Source: Orobanche coerulescens
Lineage: Eukaryota; Streptophyta; Magnoliopsida; Lamiales; Orobanchaceae
Direction: 5' to 3'
Assembly: GCA_033398695.1 (NCBI GenBank)
Contig: CM065818.1
Span: forward strand, 80,782,092 to 80,846,091
Length of the DNA: 64,000 bases
The notes under the pieces were generated by a model, which saw only the letters and a list, made by a program, of their open reading frames with translations, was not told the DNA's origin and did not search any database. The position numbers and the translations under genes were made by a program. Shown here in pieces: positions 33,570 to 44,138 of this stretch (within the stretch, counting starts at the first letter, position 1; every line of letters begins with the position of its first letter).

Positions 33570-36500
33570 TCCCCTCCCCCTTTAAGAGGAATTGTCCTCA
33601 ATTCTGCAATCCCGTCATCATCAAGATAAGGAGAGAGATCACCTATGTTGAAAGTAGCATGCACTCCATAGTCACCCGGAAGTTCAAACTTGTAAGCATT
33701 GTCATTCACCTTTGCAATTATTTTAAATGGTCCCTCAGCTCGTGGCACTAGCTTGTTCTTACGCTTACTCGGGAATCGTTCCTTCCTCAAATGTAACCAA
33801 ACTAAATCTCCAACCTCGAATAGTCTCTGCCTTCTTTGCTTATTCGACTTCCTTTTTTTTTTTGATACAGTTTGACTCCGTATCCTTATGCACCAATTCG
33901 TCACTTGGTAGTGGGATTAGGTCTAGCGGCATGTAAGGATTCAACCCGTAAACTACTTCAAATGGAGAGTGTGCAGTGGCATGAGTAGGAGATCGATTAT
34001 AAGCAAACTCCGCATGTGCCAGTTTCAGATCCCAGTCCTTTTGTGTCTTGCTCACCAAGCCTCGCAACAGCGTCCCCAATGTTCGATTCGTTACTTCAGT
34101 TTGTCCGTCGGTTTGAGGATGATGTGAAGTACTAAACAAAAGCTTGGTTCCCACCTTCCTCCATAATGTGTTCCAAAAGTAGCTTAGAAACTTTGAGTCT
34201 CGGTCCGAAACAATAGTTTTCGGAACTCCATGTAATCGCACTACCTCTCGGAAATACAGGTCAGCAACATTACTCTCATCATCGGTTTTGTGACAAGGAA
34301 CAAAATGAGCCATCTTTGAAAAACGATCGACGACCACCATAATCGCATCCTTACCTCGTTGGGTTCGAGGCAAAGCCACAATGAAATCCATTGAGACATC
34401 TTCCCACGGCCTCTCCGGAATCGGTAAAGGTGTGTAGACTCGTGATTTGAACGAACTTTTCGCAACATGGCACGTCACACATTTACTGATTATATTATTA
34501 ACATCCCCCTGCATCCTTGGCCAGTAAAAATGTTCCTTAAGCACTTCTAATGTCTTGGCCGAACCGAAGTGGCCAGCCAAACCTCCCCCAAGAGCCTCTC
34601 GAATCAGCAATTCGCGAATTGTGTGCCTGGGTAGACAAAGACGATTTCCCTTAAAAAGAAAGCCTTCCTGTATCGAAAATTCTCCCACCGGGCCTGGTTT
34701 GCACCGGGCGAAGGTTTCGCCAAAATCCGCATCACCTTCGTAATACTCCTTTACTGTATCGAACCCTAGCAAACGAACATCAAGAGTGGCGAGTAAGGCA
34801 TAACGCCTAGACAATGCATCTGCCACAATATTGCTCTTGCCATCCTTATACTTCGATGAGAAGTGAAATGATTGTAAGAATTCCACCCACTTCGCATGCC
34901 TGGGACTTAACTTGTGTTGCCCGTTAATATACTTCAAGGATTCATGGTCCGAATGTATGATGAAATGCTTTGGCCGAAGATAGTGACTCCAATGATCTAG
35001 GGCCCTCACAATCGCATAAAACTCCTTGTCGTAGGTACAATAATTCAGACGAGCACCGTTTAACTTCTCGGAAAAATAAGCAATAGGTCGTTTTCCCTGA
35101 ATGAGAACCGCTCCAATGCCCACTCCGCTAGCATCACACTCCACCTCAAACGGTTGCGAAAAATCGGGTAATGCTAAGATTGGTGCTTCGCACAACTTCG
35201 CCTTCAAATTTGCAAATGACTCTGGCGCACCTGCTCCAATTAAACGTGCCCTTCTTCAAACATTCGGTTATTGGGCTTGCAATGGTACTGAAGTCTCGAA
35301 TGAATCTTCGGTAAAATGAAGCTAGTCCATGGAACGATCTAACCTCCGTCACTGTAGTGGGAACTGGCCATGACTTAATTGCTTCGATCTTCGCTTGATC
35401 GACCGACACTCCATTCTTTGAAACAACATAGCCAAGAAAGACTATACTTTCGACCAAAAATGAGCACTTCTCCTTTTTTCCATATAGCTTCTGGCCTCGA
35501 AGGGTTTCGAAGACTTGCCTCAAGTGTTCGAAATGTTCTTGCAAATGATCAGTAGATCAAAATATCATCTAAGTATACAACCACAAATTTCCCTAAAAAT
35601 GGCTTAAGTACCTCATTCATCAAGCGCATGAAAGTACTCGGTGCATTTGTAAGACCGAACGGCATAACGGTCCATTCATACAGCCCGTGTTTAGTTTTGA
35701 AGGCTGTCTTCCACTCATCTCCTTCCCGCATCCGAATTTGGCGATAACCACTTCGTAGATCAACCTTTGAAAAGATCACTGATCCGTGCAATTCATCCAA
35801 CATGTCATCAAGCCTTGGAATCGGAAACCGATACTTGATGGTTATATTGTTCACAGCTCGACTGTCAATACACATCCTCCAAGATCCGTCCTTCTTTGGA
35901 ACCAGTAATACCGGAACCGCACAAGGGCTTAGGCTTTCTCGAACATATCCACGATCCATCAGTTCTTTGATTTGGTTTTGTAATTCCTTTGTCTCCTCGG
36001 GAATACATCTATAGGCAGCTTTGTTAGGGAGCGACACACCCGGTATGAGGTCGATCTGATGTTCAATCCCGCGAATTGGTGGTAAACCGGACGGTAATTC
36101 TTCGGGAAAAACATCCGCAAATTCGCGTAATAAGGCATCCATCCTTTCGTTCCGCACAACTATGTTACCATTCCGTGTCTCCTTCAGAACCAACAAGTAC
36201 ACACACTTGCCATCATTAATAGCATGTTCCACCTCCCGTTCGCTAGCAAACATGGCCAGTTTTGGTTTTTCACTCCTACTAGAACTCATAGAGTGAATAG
36301 CTTGCGGTGACATTGGTTTAAGCACAATCTTCTTGCCCTTATCCCGTAACTCGTACTCATTGCTTCTTCCTCGGTGTAAAACGTCCCTATCAAACATCCA
36401 TGGTCTCCCCAACAGTACATGGCATGCATCCATCGGGAGTACATCACATAATACGTTGTCTTCATATGAACCCATGACTAGTCCAATCCTCACTTGTTTA

Positions 36501-37732
36501 GTTACCCTTGTTTTGCTCCCATCATCGAGCCAATGCAAAGTGTAAGGTTTCGGGTGAGCCGTAGTGGTCAGTCCGAGTTTAGTCACCATCTCGCTGGAAG
36601 CGACGTTGGTGCAACTCCCTCCATCAACGATCAAACTGCACCATTTCTTTCCAATTTGACACTTCGTGTGAAATATTTGATTTTGCTGTTCCGAATCATT
36701 CGATACAGCTTTGGCCTGTAGCGTTCGCAGAACTAAAGCCGTGTCATAGCTTGGGGCATTGTAAGTCTCGCATTCTTCTCCTTCTTCGTCCTTAATGTCG
36801 AAATCAAATACGTCACCCAGTCTTTCTTCCTCGACCAACAACTCATCTCGGATCGTGACAGCTTCCCTGAGTGTCACCACTCGTTTGTTTGGACAAGCAT
36901 TTTGATAATTCCCGAACCCTTGACATTTGAAACATCTCACTTTAGCCAAACTCGTCTCCTTCGGTACGTAGGGTACAGTCGCCTTAGCCGGATTCGCAAC
37001 AGGAACTGGAGTCGGTACAGTTGCCTTAACAGCTGAACTAGACCCGACGCTTGGGTTTCCAAATTTGACTGGAAACTCGGGTTTGTACAGCTTCATCCTG
37101 TTCTGAGCTTCTAACTTCACACATAACCCGCATAATGTATCGAAGTCCTCATATGGGTACAGTTCCACCGAGTTAGCTATGCTTCGGTTTAAGCCACGCA
37201 AAAATAGCGACATCTTCTGCTCCTCATTCTCCTCTATCTCTCCCATTAAGGTTAGGTTCTCAAACTCCTCAATGTACTCACTGACATTTAACTTGCCTTT
37301 CATGAGATCCGCAATCTTCCTGTATAAGGATAACCGGTGTGATGTTGGCACATATCTCTTACGAAGTTTTCTTTTTAACGAATCCCACGAACGGATCTTT
37401 TCCTTCCCCGCACGAGCTCTTCGTGTTTTAATTCCTTCGTACCAAAGTGAAGCTCCTTTCCCCAACTTGAGAATTGCATACTTACACCTTTTCTCATCGT
37501 CAAGGTCTTTAAATTCGAACATACGATCAATTTTTCATTCCCATTCCAGGTAAACTTCAGGGTCGGTCCCTCCAACGAACTCTGGAAGCTCGTTCACCTT
37601 GAACTCTTCGACATGGCGTGAGGGTCCTTCATAGTCACCACGCCTAGGTTGCCAACGCTGGTTGCGTTGTTCTGGTACGTCACGTAATGCGTCATGAAGT
37701 TTTGCCAAGAAATCAGCGTCGTTGAGATCCAT
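33428..37732 (-). pseudogene. A2 gag-pol polyprotein, lightly broken
   Basis: Start ATG at 37732 (MDLNDADFLAKLHDAL). The frame is open from 37522 to 35549 through Gag, protease (IVDGGSCTNVAS near 36620) and RT ([11 protein letters not shown] near 35570). RNase H ([12 protein letters not shown], near 35120) and integrase ([10 protein letters not shown] near 34100) follow to 33840, and the tail ends at 33428 inside the 3' LTR. Damage: stop near 37530 (Arg CGA to TGA), a 2-bp loss right after RT near 35549, a deletion near 35230, and a replaced stretch with a poly-A near 33865 that removes part of the integrase C-terminus. The zinc knuckle reads GFGNYQNAC, with His replaced by Asn. Confidence 0.9.
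33570..33583 (-). other. Polypurine tract of A2
   Basis: Minus strand AAAGGGGGAGGGGA next to the 3' LTR. Confidence 0.9.
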
Positions 37733-37757
37733 AAAGCCAAAGATCAAGAACTTGGGC

Positions 37758-37769
37758 GCTCCGATACCA
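37758..37769 (-). other. Primer binding site of A2
   Basis: Minus strand TGGTATCGGAGC, four bases from the 5' LTR. Confidence 0.85.
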
Positions 37770-37773
37770 CTTA

Positions 37774-38744
37774 TGATACGAATTCTCACTTGGGAGGCGA
37801 ATTCGCTCTCGATACAGCGGAAGGCTTTTTGATGAACGGAAGCTATCGACAAGAAACTGTCGGGAACTGGTGACAACAGCTCGCTACAGCAACAATACTG
37901 ACGAGTGATGACGGCGGTAATTCGATACAGCCACAAGACAGGAATTTGGTCCAAATGAAAAGACTCGAGACAGGCCACCTCCAAACAGCGACACTCGAAA
38001 CAGCACGTTTTTGACGGAAACAAAGTTAAAACAGGAAATAAGTTCGAAGGATCGAACAATACTTTATGCGAAATATCGGACAAGTATCAAACTGTATCAA
38101 AAAAAAAAAATGAACAGAATATCGAAACAAGGTATAAACAGAAGTTTTATCAAATTAGACCTATAATTTGATAAAGTGATTTCTCCTCAAGACCTATTGA
38201 GAATCAATCAGATTAGTATTCGAAACGCGTCGAATAAAAACCAAGTTTTGATGAAAAGCATTCACCAGGGAAAAACACAAAGTGTTCTCAATTCTTCAAC
38301 ATTCAATTCTTTTCTTCATTACAACTCTACTGCCACTATTTATAGGCAAAAGTGGCCTGACAAAATAACTTAAACTATTACAAGTTGTTCTTTAAAATAA
38401 TGAAAGGATAATAAAAAAGTTCTTCAGGTCACTTGTTGACAAAAGTAAAAGCTGGGTCTTTGTCTCCAAGTTGTTTGCTGACAGCCGCTTTTTCATACAA
38501 CAAGTTGCCAAGAATCCTGCTGCCTTTATAATAAAGAAATGCTGAAAATTCTTTGTATTACTACCACTTGGACCTTTTCCCCCTCCCAAGTTGCAATTTG
38601 CCTTAAGTTATTCCAATTCCGACTATCAAGGTAACTCCGTGACTCGTTTCTGTTTTCTCGCCTAAGTAGGTTGTAGTGCGATCGAGGTGTTTTACGTCAA
38701 TTCTTACTTCATCTTCTTCGCTTGGAGTATTCGGCTTCGTATCA
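37774..38744 (-). repeat. A2 5' LTR
   Basis: Near-identical to 32601-33569. TATA box on the minus strand at 38337-38344. Followed on the right by the CCTTC duplication. Confidence 0.95.
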
Positions 38745-39557
38745 CCTTCGGTACGCCGGGGGTTTTAGAAACGGTAGTAGAGATAGGAGTCGGTATCGTT
38801 GTGGTAATTGAACTTGAACCGGTACTTGGATCCTCGAACTTTGATGTAAATTCGGTTTTGGCAAACTTCACTTTGTTTTGAGCTTCTATCTTTATGCATA
38901 GTCCGCATAAAGTGTCAAAATCTCCGTATGGGTATAATTCCACCATATTTGCAATGTTTCGGTTTAGACCACGTAAGAAACGTGACATTCTTTGTTCTTC
39001 ATTTTCTTCAAGTTCTCCCATTAAGGCCAAGCCTTCAAATTCTTCGATATATTCTTCCACACTTAGTTTCCATTGTACAAACTCCGCAATTTTTCGGTAC
39101 AAGGTTAACCGATGTGATGTCGGGACATACCTTTTACGTAGTTTTTTCTTCAAAGAATCCCAAGAACGGATTTTCTCTTTTCCCGCACGAGCTCGTTGTG
39201 TTTTCATACCCTCGAACCATAAGGAAGCGCCCTTCCCTAACTTGAGAATTGCATATTTGCAACATTTCTCATCGTTAAGGTGCTTGAAGTCGAACATACG
39301 TTCAATCTTCCTCTCCCAATCCAAGTAAACTTCGGGATTAGTACCTCCGACAAATTCCAGAAGTTCATTAACTTTAAATTCATCCACATGATGCGGTGAA
39401 TGTGCATCATATCCTCCTCTTCTTGCTTGAAAACGTGGTTCTTGCATGCTGTGTAGTGCCTCACGTAGTTTCTCCATGAAATCGTCGGAAAAATCCATGA
39501 TAAGATAGTTTTGATAAGAAAATCGCCAAGAGAAATTCGCCAAGGAAGTAACCTTGG

Positions 39558-39569
39558 GCTCTGATACCA
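39558..39569 (-). other. Primer binding site of C2
   Basis: Minus strand TGGTATCAGAGC, the exact complement of the plant initiator tRNA-Met end, without the A-to-G change found in most other elements here. Confidence 0.9.
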
Positions 39570-39573
39570 CTAA

Positions 39574-39663
39574 TGATACGAATTACGTATGAAAATGGAC
39601 GTAAACTTGTATGGAATGCAGCAGAAATATAATTGATCCTCACAACACTCCAATATGTGTAAC
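39574..39663 (-). repeat. C2 5' LTR, visible end
   Basis: Matches 30132-30221 with two or three differences (for example GCAGAAATAT where the 3' LTR has GCGGAAATAT). Cut by A4 after GTAAC; the intact copy continues ACTCGTAAG. Confidence 0.9.
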
Positions 39664-40620
39664 TAATACGAAGCCGAATACTCCAAGCGAAGAAGATGAA
39701 GTAAGAATTGACGTAAAACACCTCGATCGCACTACAACCTACTTAGGCGAGAAAACAGAAACGAGGCACGGAGTTACCTTGATAGTCGGAATTGGAATAA
39801 CTTAAGGCAAATTGCAGCTTGGGAGGGGGAAAAGGTCCAAGTGGTAGCTAAACAAAGAATTTTCAGCATTTCTTTATTATAAAGGCAGCAGGATTCTTGG
39901 CAACTTGTTATAAGAAAAAGCGGCTGTCAAACTTCAACTTGGAGACAAGACCCAACTTTTACTTTTGTCAACAAGTGACATGAAGAACCTTTTATTATCC
40001 TTTCATTATTTTAAAGAACAGCTTGTAATAGTTTAAGTTATTTTGTCAGGCCACTTTTGCCTATAAATAGTGGCAGTAGAGTTGTAATAGAAGATTATTG
40101 AATGTTGAAGAATTAAGAACACTTTGTGTTTTTCCCTGGTGAATGCTTTTCATCAAAACTTGGTTTTTATTCGACGCGTTTCGAATACTAATCTGATTGA
40201 TTCTCAATAGGTCTTGAGGAGAAATCACTTTATCAAATTATAGGTCTAATTTGATAAAACATATGTTTATATCTTGTTTCGATATTCTGTTTATTTTTCG
40301 ATACAGTTGTATACTTGTCCGATATTTCGCATAAAGTGTTGTTCGATCCTTCGAACTTATTTCCTGTTTTAACTTTGTTTCCGTCCAAAACGTCTTTGAA
40401 AGTGTCATTGTTTGGCGGCGACGATTCGAGTCACTTTCCAGTTGGCCAAATTCCTATCCTGTTGCTGTATCGAATTACCGTCTTCATCAATTATCAGTAT
40501 TGTTGCTGTAGCGAGCGGTTGTCACCAGTTCCCGACAGTTTCTTGCCGATAGCTTCCGCTCGTCAAAAAGTCTTCCGCTGTATCGATAGCGAATTCGCAT
40601 AACAGCGAGAATTCATATCA
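39664..40620 (+). repeat. A4 5' LTR
   Basis: The start is mutated to TAATACGAAG and the end to AATTCATATCA, both G-to-A changes from the family ends. TATA box at 40062-40069. The block near 40390-40430 is of the second LTR type, unlike the middle LTR. Confidence 0.9.
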
Positions 40621-40624
40621 TAAG

Positions 40625-40636
40625 TGGTATCGGAGA
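40625..40636 (+). other. Primer binding site of A4
   Basis: TGGTATCGGAGA after TAAG. Confidence 0.8.
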
Positions 40637-41842
40637 CCAAGTTCTTGATCTTTGGCATTATGGATCTCAACGACGCTGATTTCTTGGCAAAACTTCGTGA
40701 CGCACTGCGTGACGTACCAGAACAACGCGACCAGCGTTGGCAATCTAGGCGTGGTGACTATGAACGACCCTCACGCCATGTCGAAGAATTCAAGGTGAAC
40801 GAGCTGCCAGAGTTCGTTGGAGGGACAGACCCTGAAGTTTACCTGGAATGGGAACGAAAAATTGATCGTATGTTCGAATTTAAAGACCTTGACGATGAGA
40901 AAAGGTGTAAGTATGCAATTCTCAAGTTGGGGAAAGGAGCTTCACTTTGGTACGAAGGAGTGAAAACACGAAGAGCTCGTACGGGGAAGGAAAAGATCCG
41001 TTCGTGGGATTCGTTAAAAAGAAAACTTCGCAAAAGATATGTACCAGCATCACACCGGTTATCCTTGTACAGGAAGATAGCAGATCTCATGCAAGGAAAG
41101 TTAAATGTCAGTGAGTACATTGAGGAGTTTGAGAATCTAACCTTAATGGGAGAGATAGCGGAGAATGAGGAACAGAAGATGTCGCGATTCTTGCGTGGCT
41201 TAAACCGAAGCATAGCTAACTCGGTGGAACTGTATCCATACGAGGACTTCGATACATTATGTGGGTTATGTGTGAAGTTAGAAGCTCGGAAACAGATGAA
41301 GTCAGACAAACCCGAGTTTCCAGTCAAATTTGGAAACCCTAGCGTCGGGTCTAGTTCAGCTGTTAAGGCAACTGTACCGACTCCAGTTCCTGTTGCGAAT
41401 CCGGCTAAGGCGACTGTACCCTACGTACCGAAGGAGATGAGTTTGGCTAAAGTGAGATGTTTCAAATGTCAAGGGTGTAATATCCGCAATTTCGAATTTC
41501 GGTAATTTTATTTTTTCGGCGGAAGTTCGTTTTGACGACTCGCTCATGACCTTTCGTCATTTCGAGAATGATTAATTCTGCACTTCTTGTCAACCGAGTT
41601 CGTTTCGGTGTCGTTTTGTTGAGTTCCGTGCTTTTTAACGACTTTTCTAAGCATGAGTTCGACTTTGTAAAGTCACCATTAATTTTTGGTAACTCCAAAA
41701 ATTCTGAATTTTTGCAATATTATAGAGCATCGAGTTAGCTTTCCAATGGTTCGAACGGTGAGTCAATCGGAGTCCGGACGAGAGAGTTATGGTCGTTTTA
41801 GCTCACCCGCTCGTTATTGGCCGATCACTGCCGGCCGAACTC

Positions 41843-42122
41843 GGCCGTGTCGTCCGACACGGCCCGTGCCGTACTCGTCCGGATAAGCCGGAAGTTTCTG
41901 TCTCAGGGCCCGACCGTGTCGCCCGACACGGCCCGTGCCGAACTCTTCGGATAAGCACAGGGACTGACACGCCGGCCGTGTTCCAGACACGGCCGAGTCG
42001 TGCCAGTCGCTTTCGGACAGTCCTTTGTCGGTAGGCCCCTCCGCGCCGCGACCGTGTCTAGCCGGACACGGTCGAGTCCTGCCGGTCAGCTGCGCGCCAC
42101 GACCGTGTCGGCGGACACGGTC
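41843..42122 (+). repeat. Palindrome array in D U3 (5' LTR)
   Basis: Five palindromes of type CCGTGTCGTCCGACACGG starting near 41843, 41911, 41974, 42049 and 42101, with 51-76 bp spacing and shared flanks (GCCGAACTCGG, GTACTCGTCCGG, GAGTCCTGCCGG). The same array recurs in the 3' LTR at about 47190-47480. The unit matches that of the C1 and C2 LTRs. Confidence 0.9.
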
Positions 42123-42135
42123 GAGTCTGTCGAGC

Positions 42136-42143
42136 TATTTAAA
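42136..42143 (+). promoter_or_regulatory. Putative TATA box of the D LTR
   Basis: TATTTAAA in GAGCTATTTAAAGCC, 14 bp after the last palindrome; the same box is at 47491-47498 in the 3' LTR. Confidence 0.5.
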
Positions 42144-43061
42144 GCCAATGATCGTTTTCGCCATTTTTCTCCTTCTTCCACTTCTCTTCAAGCACTGGGC
42201 GTGTTCCAAGATTGTAGCCATGTTGTTTAACAACATATACATGAAGTTTGGAGGTTCATATCATCAATCATCCGTTCCATAACATCCTTTGATCGAAGCG
42301 AATCCAGTCGATTTCCTAGAAATCTAGTTTTGGGAATTTGGGGGTTTTTGTTGTTTTCGTCGATTAATCCGATTTAACTTAGGATTTTGATGGATTGATG
42401 ATTATTTAGATGTATTATATCATTTCCCTTGTTATTCCATGGTTGGATCGTATCGATTCGTTGTTTGAGTCGAGTTCTTGACCGACGCCTTGAAGGTGTC
42501 CTTAAAATGTCTTAGAGGGTTTTCGGGCGTTCTACGATTATTCCTCATCGTATGATCATTAATTTATTAATTATATGATGTTAGGGTCGAGTTTCTTATG
42601 AAGAAACCGAGATGAACCATTAAGATCGTTGTCGTCTTCCATTACGAAAGCATCGGGCGTTTGAAGCTTTCGGTTGAGCCGTGTTCGTCGGAATACTTGC
42701 GTGCGATTTTGAGGCAAGTACCTTGTCCATACATTTCTTGTTTTGTGGATATGATGATTGGTGATCGTCTTGGTATGTGTGTGTGTTTGTTTGAAACGGT
42801 TTTCAAAAGATTCGACTAGCCTCGTTAAAGGCTCACTTTCAAAACGCGTGTGTTTTGTAAATTGTGTGGATTGTAAGTGACTATGTGAATCCTATGGATA
42901 TGTTTGGTGTTGATGTTGCGCTTGATAACGCGTGTGTGCATATATTATCTCATTTTTGGTGTATTGTGATTTGACGATTATGTCGTGCTTTGTGTTTGTT
43001 GCCTTTGGTGGATTGTATGAATATCCTTGTTGTGACATGTTAATTGTGTGAATGTATTTCG

Positions 43062-43330
43062 CTCACCTCGGGAGGTCCGACGGGATCACGGAGGGAATTC
43101 CAATGGTATAGCCACGGATTCACGAGTGCGGTTGTTTGTTTGGTGAATGTATTTGCTCACCTCGGGAGGGTTCGACGGGGCCACGGAGGGAATTCCAATG
43201 GTATAGCCACGGATTCACGAGTAAAACTTCACGAATTGGTGTATATGATTTCAAAACGCATTCTACTCACCTTGGGAGGGTCCGACGGGACCACGAAGGG
43301 AATCAATGGTATAGCCACGGATTCACGAGT
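43062..43330 (+). repeat. Three-copy 65-bp repeat in the D LTR
   Basis: Units 43062-43127, 43156-43222 and 43266-43330, each from CTCACCTCGGGAGG to GGATTCACGAGT. The 3' LTR holds the same three at 48418-48484, 48513-48579 and 48624-48689. All three 5' copies read GCCACGG and all three 3' copies read GCCCTGG at the same place. Confidence 0.9.
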
Positions 43331-44126
43331 TGATGTTGTATTTTTGGTGACCAAGGTTTACGTATCTTGGGTGATTATATTGTATTGATGTTATGTCCGC
43401 CGAAGACACGTGACATGGGTTTTATCCTTGTGTATTCTTTGTTGGTTTTCTAATTGCGAAAACAAAACCTTTGGGTCATGACCTGTTGATTTTTGAAAGA
43501 TTATGATTTTATAATAGTAAATTGTTTTATATTAAAACTACCGATGGCATTTTATAATGTTTTACAAATTGTTCCGGTTAATTGTGGTCTTTCGGTTTGA
43601 ATGTTTTACCCAAACTCTTACCTCGGGAAGTACTTTTCATTATGTTTGGATCTTTGATGAGTCCCAGTTATTGTTATTCATGTAATGTCAATTGTATGTC
43701 TCATATTTTTGCACTTGTACTTGCACTAGCGAAACAGTGGAGTTTTGCTAACCCCAGTATTCGGGGTGGATGTCTATTTTTGCATTCAGGTTTTGGAGCA
43801 TGGCACAGGGTCGGCACGAAGGATGATGAAAGATGAACGATACTAATCACACGAGGACCCGTTGATGTCGTATTGGTATAGTTGTACTTTATTTTCCGCT
43901 GCTATATCTTTCCCGTTGTACGGGTGTAGTTGTATTTTTGACCCCTGCGTGGGCTTGAGTTGTATTCGAGTTGTATGTATTTATTGAAAGACCAAATCGG
44001 TCTACTGAGTCATTTTTGCCTTGAAGGCATTGTCGAGATGTTAAATGTTGTTACCAGCCTGGTAGATCCTCGAGGAGAGGGTCTACGGCGTGTAATATCC
44101 CTGAGTGGATTGGGGGTGTTACAGAA

Positions 44127-44138
44127 TGGTATCGGAGC
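44127..44138 (+). other. Primer binding site of D
   Basis: TGGTATCGGAGC, three bases after the 5' LTR; initiator tRNA-Met type. Confidence 0.85.

Larger units (their letters stand above)
32601..38744 (-). mobile_element. Full-length CRM-like element A2 inside C2 gag
   Basis: Complete minus-strand member of family A with LTRs of about 970 bp. The target duplication CCTTC is at 32596-32600 and 38745-38749. The LTR pair differs at about ten bases plus a short A-run indel, about 1%, so it is young. It disrupts C2 a few codons before its zinc knuckle. Confidence 0.95.
30830..39498 (-). pseudogene. C2 Gag-protease-acidic protein, split by A2
   Basis: Start ATG at 39498 (MDFSDDFMEKLREAL); reads to 38745, is interrupted by A2, then continues 32600-30830 in the same frame if one CCTTC copy is counted. 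Gag has ELLEFVGGTNPEVYLDWE, then zinc knuckle CFKCQGFGHYQNTC just after the break, then protease IIDGGSCTNVAS near 32260. Past the protease (CHVLLGRPWLFDRD) RT would normally follow; instead there is an acidic region (DYDGPPAFDEEPVDEEES, then TTYRLKILGHVRTADIFEIK) shared with C1. The tail runs through the polypurine tract into the LTR (RIDV, TYLGGKTDIRRGV) and on to 30830. I see no other stop or frameshift. Function of the acidic region is unknown. Confidence 0.85.
30132..39663 (-). mobile_element. Non-autonomous CRM-like element C2 (5' end off window)
   Basis: Minus-strand element inserted in the E 5' LTR. It has a 1158-bp 3' LTR (30132-31289), a polypurine tract, one long Gag-protease-acidic ORF, a canonical primer site and the first 90 bp of a 5' LTR (39574-39663). 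It is interrupted by A2 (32601-38744) and by the A4/A5 tandem at 39664. Without A2 its internal region is only about 2.1 kb, with no RT, RNase H or integrase. The LTR and the acidic domain show it is the same family as C1. Confidence 0.9.
41476..44123 (+). repeat. D 5' LTR
   Basis: Starts TGTAATATCCGC and ends GGGGGTGTTACA. Contains the palindrome array at 41843-42122, a TATA-like box at 42136 and three copies of a 65-bp repeat at 43062-43330. Confidence 0.9.

Noticed and set aside
38894..39328. ORFs of 100-145 codons opposite to gag (also 35802-37553 plus, 40839-41327 minus, 60784-61715 minus)
   Set aside because: They are antisense shadows of conserved gag-pol frames and recur in every copy for that reason; no domain is recognisable in them.
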